Shown here: positions 1 through 10,470 of the stretch, piece after piece | Numbering within the stretch: the stretch's first letter is position 1 | Layout: the number at the start of each line of letters is the position of its first letter | From: Nomia melanderi | Lineage: Eukaryota > Arthropoda > Insecta > Hymenoptera > Halictidae | Assembly (NCBI RefSeq): GCF_051020985.1 | Contig: NW_027475133.1 | Coordinates: 5,642,001-5,706,000, forward strand | Length of the DNA: 64,000 bases | Reading direction: 5' to 3' | Translations under genes and position numbers: made by a program | The notes under the pieces: model-generated | Told to the model about the DNA's origin: nothing | Database searches by the model: none | Seen by the model: only the letters and a program-made list of their open reading frames with translations

Positions 1-70
1 GGAACGACCTCGGACCACCAGGGGCCGAGAAAACCACAGTCTCATGGGGCCGGACACTCAGGGTCAGGGG

Positions 71-110
71 AAAATCCAGTATATATCTGGTGATATCTCG
101 GGTGCTATTA
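71..110 (+). other. Most conserved core of the monomer (shown in monomer 1)
   Basis: Monomer positions 71-110, from aaaatcc through gatatctcgggtgctatta, change least along the array. Even monomers whose preceding 35-40 bases are about half different keep tatctggtgatatctcgg almost intact. Exceptions are scattered single substitutions, such as ctgctgatatc, ctggcgatatc and ctgatgatatc. In other centromeric satellites, short conserved windows often coincide with protein-binding sites such as the CENP-B box. No known box is matched here, so a binding role is only inference. Confidence 0.6.
83..96 (+). other. Short perfect inverted repeat with EcoRV site, present in most monomers
   Basis: Within the core, atatc and gatat are exact reverse complements separated by the four bases tggt, giving a potential 5-bp stem with a 4-base loop. 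The right arm overlaps gatatc (monomer positions 92-97), an EcoRV site kept in most units. It is shown here in monomer 1 and recurs every 175 bp. A stem this short could arise by chance once and then spread with the monomer, so function is unknown. Confidence 0.6.
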
Positions 111-3100
111 GAGATAGCGCAATAAGCCAAAGTGAATTATCTGCAGGAGGCCCTGGCGCATGAATCTGTGCAGCGGGAACGTCCTCGGACCTCCAGGGGC
201 CGAGACAACCACCGTCTCAAGGGGCCGGACACTCAGGGTCAGGGTAAAATCCAATATGTATCTGGTGATATCTCGGGTGCTATTACAGATAGCGCAATAA
301 AACAAAGTGCATTATCTGTAGGTGGCCCTGTCGCATGAATCTGTGCAGCGGGAACGACCTCGGACCACCAGGGGCCGAAAAAACCACAGTCTCATGGGGC
401 CGGACTCTCATGGTCAGGGTAAAATCCAATATATATCTGGTGATATCTCGGGTGCTATTACAGATAGCGCAATAAATCAAAGTGCATTGTCTGTAGGAGG
501 CCCTGGCGCATGAATCTGTGCAGTGGGAACGACCTCGGACCACCAGGGGCCGAGAAAACGACCGTCTCATGGGGCCGGACACTCAGAGTCAGGGGAAAAT
601 CCAATATAGATCTGGTGATATCTCGGGTGCTATTAGAGATAGCGTAATAAACCAAAGTGCATTGTCTGTAGGAGGCCCTGGCGCATGAATCTGTGCAGCG
701 GGAACGACCTCGGACCACCAGGGTCCGAAAAAACCACAGTCTCATGGGGCCGGACTCTCACGGTCAGGGTAAAATCCAATATATATCTGGTGATATCTCG
801 GGTGCTATTAGAGATAGCGCAATAAATCAAAGTGCATTGTCTGTAGGAGGCCCTGGCGCATGAATCTGTGCAGCGGGAACGACCTCGGACCACCAGGGGC
901 CGAGAAAACTACAGTCTCATGCGGCCGGACACTCTGGGTCTGGGGAAAATCCAATATATATCTGGTGATATCTCGGGTCCTATTACAGATAGCGAAATAA
1001 ATCAAAGTGCATTGTCTGTAGGAGGCCCTGGCGCATGAATCTGTGCAGCGGGAACGACCTCGGACCACCAGGGGCCGAGGAAACCACAGTCTCATGGGGC
1101 CGGACACTCAGGGTCAGGGAAAAATCCAATATATATCTGGTGATATCTTGGGTGCTATTAGATATAGCGCAATAAACCAAAGTGCATTATCTGCAGGAGG
1201 CCCTGGCGCATGAATCTGTGCAACGGGAACGACCTCGGACCACCAGGGGCCGAAAAATCCACAGTCTCATGGGGCCGGACACTCAGGGTCAGGGAAAAAT
1301 CCAATATATATCTGGTGATATCTTGGGTGCTATTAGCGATAGCGTAATAAACCAAAGTGAATTATCTGCAGGAGGCCCTGGCGCAAGAATCTGTGCAGCG
1401 GGAACGACCTCGGACCACCAGGGGCCGAGACAACAACCGTCTCATGGGGCCGGACACTCAGGGTCAGGGAAAAATCCAATATATATCTGGTGATATCTCG
1501 GGTGCTATTAGAGATAGCGCAATAAACCAAAGTGAATTATCTGCAGGATGCCCTGGCACATGAATCTGTGCAGCGGGAACGACCTCGGACCACCAGGGGC
1601 CGAGACAACCACCGTCTCATGGGGCCGGACACTCAGGGTCAGGGTAAAATCCAATATATATCTGGTGATATCTCGGGTGCTATTACAGATAGCGCAATAA
1701 ATCAAAGTGCATTGTCTGTAGGAGGCCCTGGCGCATGAATCTGTGAAGCGGCAACGACCTCGGACCACAAGGGGCCGAGAAAACCACAGTCTCATAGGGC
1801 CGGACACTCAGGGTCAGGGGAAAATCCAGTATATATCTGGTGATATCTCGGGTGCTATTAGAGATAGCGCAATAAACCAAAGTGAATTATCTGCAGGAGG
1901 CCCTGGCGCATGAATCTGTGCAGCGGGAACGACCTCGGACCACCAGGGGCCGAAAAAACCACAGTCTCATGGGGCCGGATACTCAGGGTCAGGGGAAAAT
2001 CCAATATAGATCTGGTGATATCTCGGGTGCTATTACAGATAGCGCAATAAATCAAAGTGCATTGTCTGTAGGAGGCCCTGGCGCACGAATCTGTGCAGCG
2101 GGAACGACCTAGGACCACCCGGGGCCGAGACAACCACCGTCTCATGGGGCCGGACACTCAGGGTCAGGGGAAAATCCAATATATATCTGGTGATATCTCG
2201 GGTTATATTACAGATAGCACAATAAAACAAAGTGCATTGTCTGTAGGAGGCCCTGGCGCATGAATCTGTGCAGCGGGAACGACCTCGGACAACCAGGGGC
2301 CGAGAAAACCACCGTCTCATGGGGCCGGACACTCAGGGTCAGGGAAAAATGCAATATATATCTGGTGATATCTCGGGTGCTATTACAGATAGAGCAATAA
2401 ATCAAAGTGCATTGTCTGTAGGAGGCCCTGGCGCATGAATCTCTGCAGCGGGAACAACCTCGGACCACCAGGGGCCGAGAAAACCACCGTCTCATGGGGC
2501 CGGACACTCAGGGTCAGGGAAAAATGCTATATATATCTGGTGATATGTCGGGTGCTATTACAGATAGCGCAATAAATCAAAGTGAATTATCTGCAGGAGG
2601 CCCTGGCGCATGTATCTGGGCAGCGGGAAAGACCTCGGACCACCAGGGGCCGAGAAAACCACAGTCTCATGGGGCCGGACACTCAGGGTCAGGGGAAAAT
2701 CCAATATATATCTGGTGATATCTCGGGTGCTATTAGAGATAGCGCAATAAACCAAAGTGAATTATCTGCAGGAGGCCCTGCCGCATGCATCTGTGCAGCG
2801 GGAACGACCTCGGAACACCAGGGGCCGAGAAAACCACCGTCTCATGGGGCAGGACACTCAGGGTCAGTGAAAAATCCAATATATATCTGCTGATATCTCG
2901 GGTGCTGTTACAGATAGCGCAATAAATCAAAGTGCATTGTCTGTAGGAGACCCTGGCGCATGAACCTGTGCAGCGGGAACGTTCTCGGACCTCCAGGGAC
3001 CGAGAAAACCACAGTCTCATGGGGCCGGACACTCAAGGTCAGGGGAAAATCCAACATATATGTGGTGATATCTCGGGTGCTATTACAGATAGCGCAATCA

Positions 3101-3782
3101 ATCAAAGTGCATTGTCTGTAGGAGACCCTGGCGCATGAACCTGTCCAGCGGGAACGACCTCGGACCACCAGGGGCCGAGAAAACCACCGTCTCATGGGGC
3201 CGGACACTCTGGGTCAGCGAAAAATCCAATATATATCTGGTGATATCTCGGGTGCTATTACAGATAGCGCAATAAATCAAAGTGCATTGTCTGTAGGAGG
3301 CCCTGGCGCATGACTCTGTGCAGCGGGAACGACCTCGGACCACCAGGGGCCGAGAAAACTACAGTCTCATGCGGCCGGACACTCAGGATCAGGGAAAAAT
3401 CCAATATATATCTGGTGATATCTTGGGTGCTATTAGAGATAGCGTAATAAACCAAAGTGAATTATCTGCCGGAGGCCCTAGCGCAAGAATCTGTGAAGCG
3501 GGAACGACCTCGGACCACCAGGGGCCGAGAAAACCACAGTCTCATGGGGCCGGACACTCAGGGTCAGGGAAAAATCCAATATATATCTGGTGATATCTCG
3601 GGTTATATTACAGATAGCACAATAAATCAAAGTGCATTGTCTGTAGGAGGCCCTGGCGCATGAATCTGTGCAGCGGGAACGACCTCGGACCACCAGGGTC
3701 CGAGAAAAACACCGTCTCATGGGGCCGCACACTCAGGGTCAGTGAAAAATCCAATATATATCTGGTGATATCTCGGGTGCTA

Positions 3783-5744
3783 TTACAGATAGCGCAATAA
3801 ATCAAAGTGCATTGTCTGCAGGAGGCCCTTGCGAATGCATCTGTTCAGCGGAAACGACCTCGGATCACCAGGGGCCGAGAAAACCACCGACACATGGGGC
3901 CGGACACTCAGGGTCGAGGAAAAATCCAATATATATCTGGTGATATCTCGGGTGCTATTAGAGATAGCGCGATAAATCAAAGTGCATTGTCTGTAGGAGG
4001 CACTGGCGAATGAGTCTGTGCAGCAGGAACGTCCTCGAACCACCAGGGGCCGAGAAAATTACAGATATTCGGAATCCGTCACCCAAGGTCATGTGAAAAT
4101 CCAGCATATATCTGGTGATATTTCGGGTGCTATTATAGATAGCGCAATAAACCAAAGTGAATTATCTGCAGTAGGCCCTGGCGCATGCATCTGTGCAGCG
4201 GGAACGACCTCGGACAACCACGGGCCGAGAAAGCCACAGACTCATGGGGCTGGACACTCAGGGTTAGGGAAAAATCCAATATATATCTGGTGATATCTCG
4301 GGTGCTATTACAGATAGTACAATAAATCAAAGTGCACTGTCTGTAGGAGGCCCTGGCGCATGAATCTGTGCAGCGGGAACGACCTCGGACCACCAGGGGC
4401 CGAGAAAACCACCGTCTCATGGGGACGGACACTCAGGGTCTGGCGAAAATCCACTATATATCTGGTGATATCTCGGGTGCTATTAGAGATAGCGCAATAA
4501 ACCAAACTGCATTGTCTGTAGGAGGCCCTGGCGCATGAATCTGTGCAGCGGGAGCGACCTCTGACCACAAGGGGCCGAGAAAACCACCGTCTCATGGGGC
4601 CGGACACTCAGGGTCGAGGAAAAATCCAATATATATCTGGTGATATCTCGGGTGCTAATAGAGATAGCGCAATAAACCAAAGTGAATTATCTGCAGGAGG
4701 CCCTGGCGCATGAATCTGTGCAGCGGGAACGACCTCGGCCCACCAGGGGCCGAGAAAACGACCGTCTCATGGGGCCGGACACTCAGGGTCAGTGAAAAAT
4801 CCAATATATATCTGGTGATATCTCGGGTGCTATTACAGATAGCGCAATAAGTCAAAGTGCATTGTCTGTAGGAGGCCCTGGCGCATGAATCTGTGCAGCG
4901 GGAACGACCTCGGACCACCAGCGGCCGAGAAAACCACAGTCTCATGGGGCCGGACACTCAGGGTCAGGGGAAAATCCAATATATATCTGGTGATATCTCG
5001 GGTGCTATTACAGATAGCGCAATAAATCAAAGTGCAATGTCTTTAGGAGGCCCTGGCGCATGAATCTGTGCAGCGGGAACGACCTCGGGCCACCAGGGGC
5101 CCAGAAAACCACAGTCTCATGTGGCCGGACACTCAGGGTCAGGGAAAAATCCATTATATATCTGGTGATATATCGGGTGCCATTAGAGATAGCTCGATAA
5201 ATCAAAGTGCATTGTCTGCAGGAGGCCCTAACGCATGAATCTGTGCAGCGGGAACGACCTCGGACCACCAGGGGCCGATAAAACCACCGTCTCATGGGGC
5301 CGGACACTCAGGGTCAGGGGAAAATCCAATATATATCTGGTGATATCTCGGGTGCTATTACAGATAGCGCAATAAACCAAAGTGAATTATCTGCAGGAGG
5401 CCCTGGCGCATGAATCTGTGCAGCGAGAACGACCTCGGGTCACCATGGGCTGAGAAAAGGACCGTCTCATGGGGCCGGACACTCAGGGTCAGTGAAAAAT
5501 CCAGTATATATCTGGTGATATCTCGGGTGCTATTAGAGATAGCGCAATAAACCAAAGTGAATTATCTGCAGGAGGCGCTGGCGCATGAATCTGTGCAGCG
5601 GGAACGTCCTCGGACCTCCAGGGGCCGAGACAACCACAGTCTGATGGGGCCGGACACTCAGGGTCAGGGGAAAATCCAATATATATCTGGTGATATCTCG
5701 GGTGCTATTACAGATAGCGCAATAAATCAAAGTGCATTGTCTGT
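3783..5744 (+). repeat. Region 2, oldest partial copy of the long HOR
   Basis: The stretch from about 3783 to 5310 matches about 6935 to 8810 monomer by monomer, but the offset steps from 3152 to 3502 to 3327 to 3502 bp as one compares along it. Single and double monomers must therefore have been gained or lost since the copies separated. Shared rare variants include cttgcgaatgcatctg near 3829 and 6980, the FES monomer at 4067 and 7569, the gctaatagag variant near 4655 and 7982, and cattagagatagctcg near 5180 and 8683. The last part, 5311-5744, holds ordinary monomers. This looks like a third, older copy of the unit repeated at 5745 and 10471. Confidence 0.75.
4021..4145 (+). repeat. Divergent FES-type monomer, first in the window
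   Basis: Positions 36-73 of this monomer are replaced by a patch around attcggaatccg (4067) and cacccaaggtcatgt. By my count it matches the ordinary monomer at about 20 of 38 positions without any length change, while both flanks stay ordinary. The same class occurs in region 2 at 7569, 10018, 12645 and 15094 (coordinates of attcgg). These five units also share the variants gcagcaggaacg, ctcgaaccacc and attatagatagc, so they form one clade. Confidence 0.85.
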
Positions 5745-8700
5745 AGGAGGCCCTGGCGCATGAATCTGTGCAGCGGGAACGACCTCGGACCATCAGGGGC
5801 CGAGAAAACCACAGTCTCATGGGGCCGGACACTCAGGGACAGGGAAAAATCAAAAATATATCTGCTGATATCTCGGGTGCTATTGCCGATAGCGCAATAA
5901 ATCAAAGAGCATTGTCTGCAGGAGGCCCTTGCGAATGAATCTGTTCAGCGGGAACGACCTCGGATCACCAGGGCCCGAGAAAACTACCGATACATGGGGC
6001 CGGACACTCAGGGTCGAGGAAAAATCCAATATATATCTGGTGATATCTCGGGTGCTATTAGAGATAGCGCGATAAATCAAAGTGAATTATCTGCAGGAGG
6101 CCCTGGCGCATGCATCTGTGCATCGGGAACGACCTCGGACCACCAGGGGCCGAGAAAACCACCGTCTCATGGGGCCGGGCACTCAGGGTCTGGGGAAAAT
6201 CCAATATGTATCTGCTGATATCTCGGGTGCTATTAGAGATAGCGTACCAAACCAAAGTGCATTGTCTGTAGGAGGCCCTGGCGCATGAATCTGTGCAGCG
6301 GGAACGACCTCTGACCACAAGAGGCCGAGTAAACCACCGTCCCATGGGGACGGACACTCAGGGTCTGGCGAAAATCCACTATATATCTGGTGATATCTCG
6401 GGTGCTATTAGAGATAGGGCAATAAACCAAAGTGAATTATCTGCAGGAGGCCCTGGCGCATGAATCTGTGCAGCGGGAACGACCTCGGACCACCAGGGGC
6501 CGAGAAAACCACAGTCTCATGGAGCCGGACACTCAGGGTCAGGGGAAAATCCAATATATATCTGGTGATATCTCGGGTGCTATTACAGATAGCGCAATAA
6601 ATCAAAGTGAATTATCTGCAGGAGGCCCTGGCGCATGAATCTGGGCAGCGGGAACGACCTCGGACCACCAGGGGCCGAGAAAACCACAGTATAGTGGGGC
6701 CGGACACTCAGGGTCAGGGGAAAATCCAATATATATATCAGGTGATATCTCGGGTGCTATTAGATACAGCGCAATAAACCAAAGTGTATTATCTGCAAGA
6801 GGCCCTGGCGCATGAATCTGTGCAGCGGCAACGACCTCGGACCACCAGGGGCCGAGAAAACCACAGTCTCATGGGGCCGGACACTCTGGGTCAGGGGAAA
6901 ATCCAATATATATCTGGTGATATCTCGGGTGCTATTACAGATTGCGCAATAAATCAAAGTGCATTGTCTGCAGGAGGCCCTTGCGAATGCATCTGTTCAG
7001 CGGGAACGACCTCGGATCACCAGGGGCCGAGAAAACCACCGACACATGGGGCCGGACACTCAGGGTCGAGGAAAAATCCAATATATATCTGGTGATATCT
7101 CGGGTGCTATTAGAGATAGCGCGATAAATCAAAGTGAATTATCTGCAGGAGGCCCTGGCGCATGCATCTGTGCAGCGGGAACGACCTCGGACCACCAGGG
7201 GCCGAGAAAATCACCGTCTCATGGGGACGGGCACTCAGGGTCTGGGGAAAATCCAATATGTATCTGCTGATATCTCGGGTGCTATTAGAGATAGCGTAAC
7301 AAACCAAAGTGCATTGTCTGTAGGAGGCCCTGGCGCATGAATCTGTGCAGCGGGAACGACCTCTGACCACAAGAGGCCGAGAAAACCACCGACTCATGGG
7401 GCCGGACACTCAGGGTCGAGGAAAAATCCAATATATATCTGGTGATATCTCGGGTGCTATTACAGATAGCGCGATAAATCAAAGTGCATTGTCAGTAGGA
7501 GGCACTGGCGAATGAGTCTGTGCAGCAGGAACGACCTCGAACCACCAGGGGCCGAGAAAATTACAGATATTCGGAATCCGTCACCCAAGGTCATGTGAAA
7601 ATCCAGCATATATCTGGTGATATTTGGGGTGCTATTATAGATAGCGCAATAAACCAAAGTGAATTATCTGCAGTAGGCCCTGGCGCATGCATCTGTGCAG
7701 CGGGAACGACCTCGGACAACCACGGGCCGAGAAAGCCACAGACTCATGGGGCTGGACACTCAGGGTTAGGGAAAAATCCAATATATATCTGGTGATATCT
7801 CGGGTGCTATTAGAGATAGCGCAATAAACCAAACTGCATTGTCTGTAGGAGGCCCTGGCGCATGAATCTGTGCAGCGGGAGCGACCTCTGACCACAAGGG
7901 GCCGAGAAAACCACCGTCTCATGGGGCCGGACACTCAGGGTCGAGGAAAAATCCAATATATATCTGGTGATATCTCGGGTGCTAATAGAGATAGCGCAAT
8001 AAACCAAAGTGAATTATCTGCAGGAGGCCCTGGCGCATGAATCTGTGCAGCGGGAACGACCTCGGACCACCAGGGGCCGAGAAAACGACCGTCTCATGGG
8101 GCCGGACACTCATTGTCAGTGAAAAATCCAATATATATCTGGTGATATCTCGGGTGCTATTACAGATAGCGCAATAAATCAGAGTGCATTGTCTGTAGGA
8201 GGCCCTGGCGCATGAATCTGTGCAGCGGGAACGACCTCGGACCACCAGCGGCCGAGAAAACCACAGTCTCATGGGGCCGGACACTCAGGGTCAGGGGAAA
8301 ATCCAGTATATATCTGGTGATATCTCGGGTGCTATTAGACATAGCGCAATAAACCAAAGTGAATTATCTGCAGGAGGCCCTGGCGCATGAATCTGTGCAG
8401 CGGGAACGACCTCGGACCACCAGGGGCCGAAAAAACCACAGTCTCATGGGGCCGGACACTCATGGTCAGGGTAAAATCCAATATATATCTGGTGATATCT
8501 CGGGTGCTATTACAGATAGCGCAATAAATCAAAGTGCATTGTCTGTAGGAGGCCCCGGCGCATGAATCTGTGCAGCGGGAACGACCTCGGGCCACCAGGG
8601 GCCGAGAAAACCACAGTCTCATGTGGCCGGACACTCAGGGTCAGGGAAAAATCCATTATATATCTGGTGATATATCGGGTGCCATTAGAGATAGCTCGAT

Positions 8701-10305
8701 AAATCAAAGTGCATTGTCTGCAGGAGGCCCTGACGCATGAATCTGTGCAGCGGGAACGACCTCGGACCACCATGGGCCGATAAAACCATCGTCTCATGGG
8801 GCCGGACACTCAGGGTCAGGGGAAAATCCAATATATATCTGGTGATATCTCGGGTGCTATTACAGATAGCGCAATAAATCAAAGTGCATTGTCTGTAGGA
8901 GGCCCTGGCGCATGAATCTGTGCAGCGGGAACGACCTCGGACCATCAGGGGCCGAAAAAACCACAGTCTCATGGGGCCGGACACTCATGGTCAGGGTAAA
9001 ATCCAATATATATCTGGTGATATCTCGGGTGCTATTACAGATAGCGCAATACATCAAAGTGCATTGTCTGTAGGAGGCCCTGGCACATGAATCTGTGCAG
9101 CGGGAACGACCTCGGACCACCATGGGCCGAGAAAACGACTGTCTCATGGGGCCGGACACTCAGGGACAGGGGAAAATCCAGTATATATCTGGTGATATCT
9201 CGGGTGCTATTACAGATAGCGCAATAAATCAAAGTGCATTGTCTGTAGGAGGCCCTGGCGCATGAATCTGTGCAGCGGGAACGACCTCGGACCACCAGGG
9301 GCCGAGAAAACCACAGTCTCATGGGGCCGGACACTCAGCGACAGGGAAAAATCAAAAATATATCTGCTGATATCTCGGGTGCTATTGCAGATAGCGCAAT
9401 AAATCAAAGAGCATTGTCTGCAGGAGGCCCTTGCGAATGAATCTGTTCAGCGGGAACGACCTCGGATCACCAGGGGCCGAGAAAAACACCGTCTCATGGG
9501 GCCGGGCACTCAGTGTCTGGGGAAAATCCAATATGTATCTGGTGATATCTCGGGTGCTATTAGAGATAGCGCGATAAATCAAAGTGAATTATCTGCAGGA
9601 GGCCCTGGCGCATGCATCTGTGCAGCGGGAACGACCTCGGACCACCAGGGGCCGAGAAAACCACCGTCTCATGGGGCCGGACGCTCAGGGTCGGGGAAAA
9701 ATCAAATATATATCTGGCGATATCTCGGGTGCTATTACAGATAGCGCAATAAATCAAAGTGCCTTATCTGTAGGAGGGCCTAGCGCGTGAATCTGTGCAG
9801 CGGGATCGACCTCGGACCACCAGGGGCCGAGAAAACCACCGACACATGGGGCGGAGACTCAGGGTCGGGGAAAAATCCAATATATATCTGGTGATATCTC
9901 GGGTGCTATTACAGATAGCGCGATAAATCAAAGTGCATTGTCTGTAGGAGGCACAGGCGAATGAGTCTGTGCAGCAGGAACGACCTCGAACCACCAGGGG
10001 CCGAGAAAATTACAGATATTCGGAATCCGTCACCCAAGGTCATGTGAAAATCCAGCATATATCTGGTGATATTTCGGGTGCTATTATAGATAGCGCAATA
10101 AACCAAAGTGAATTATCTGCAGGAGGCCCTGGCGCACGAATCTGTGCAGCGGGAACGTCCTCGGACCTCCAGGGGCCGAGACAACCACCGTCTCATGGGG
10201 CCGGACACTCAGGGTCAGGGTAAAATCCAATATATATCTGGTGATATCTCGGGTGCTATTAGAGATAGCGCAATAAACCAAACTGCATTGTCTGTAGGAG
10301 GCCCT
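5745..10305 (+). repeat. Region 2, long HOR copy A (26 monomers)
   Basis: 4561 bp matching 10471-15381 almost base for base. The offset is 4726 bp from 5745 to about 6600, 4901 bp through about 6636-6815, and 5076 bp from about 6820 to 10305. Differences I noticed inside aligned parts are single substitutions, for example at about 7219, 7387, 7625 and 8340. The unit contains two FES monomers (attcgg at 7569 and 10018) and a two-base TA gain near 6730. A one-base loss lies near 9850 in ggggcggagactc. Both length changes are shared with copy B, so they predate the duplication. Confidence 0.9.
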
Positions 10306-10470
10306 GGCGCATGAATCTGTGCAGCGGGAGCGACCTCTGACCACAAGGGGCCAAGAAAACCACCGTCTCATGGGGCCGGACACTCAGGGTCGAGTAAAAA
10401 TCCAATATATATCTGGTGATATCTCGGGTGCTAATAGAGATAGCGCAATAAACCAAAGTGAATTATCTGC
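10306..10470 (+). repeat. Single linking monomer between HOR copies A and B
   Basis: Slightly less than one monomer separates the end of copy A from the start of copy B. It resembles the monomer that begins near 7857 in copy A and its partner near 12933 in copy B: all carry gggagcgacctctgacc and the gctaatagag variant. It could mark the junction at which the long unit was duplicated. Confidence 0.7.

Larger units (their letters stand above)
1..175 (+). repeat. Reference monomer (phase definition)
   Basis: This is the first complete unit and sets the monomer numbering used elsewhere in this annotation: position 1 is the first g of ggaacgacctcgg and position 175 the last g of gtgcagcg. Landmarks in order are the G-rich stretch caggggccgag (19-29), the second G-rich stretch tggggccggac (45-55), agggtcagggg (60-70), the conserved core (71-110), the dimorphic tract (111-144) and ggccctggcgcatg (149-162). 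The phase is arbitrary, because a tandem repeat has no natural start. Confidence 0.95.
1..3782 (+). repeat. Region 1: heterogeneous monomers without a clear long HOR
   Basis: About 21.6 monomers that differ from one another by scattered substitutions. I see no long near-identical block pair inside this stretch, although neighbours resemble each other; the units around 983-1355, for example, share several variants. Several monomers carry ccgaaaaaaccac in place of ccgagaaaaccac (near 376, 727 and 1950), a variant also found near 8430, 13505, 53937, 54811 and 62512. Monomers at about 607 and 2008 carry atagatctgg, a variant otherwise concentrated after 57 kb. No FES-type monomer occurs before 4067. 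The array continues to the left of the window. Confidence 0.8.

Noticed and set aside
19..70. G-quadruplex from the runs gggg, gggg, ggg, gggg in each monomer.
   Set aside because: The loops are about 21, 11 and 3 bases, far outside the usual limit of about 7, so a stable intramolecular quadruplex is not supported.
71..175. CENP-B box (pattern TTCG, four bases, A, two bases, CGGG).
   Set aside because: I looked on both strands of the consensus and at the attcggaatccgtcaccc patch of FES monomers. The TTCG is present only in FES units (and ttcggg in a few), and the required A and CGGG do not follow at the right spacing.
4058..4085. RNA polymerase III B box or tRNA-derived element in the FES patch (ttcggaatcc resembles GTTCGAATCC).
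   Set aside because: An extra g breaks the box, no A box lies at a suitable distance upstream, and there is no tRNA fold or A-rich tail. A chance resemblance is more likely.
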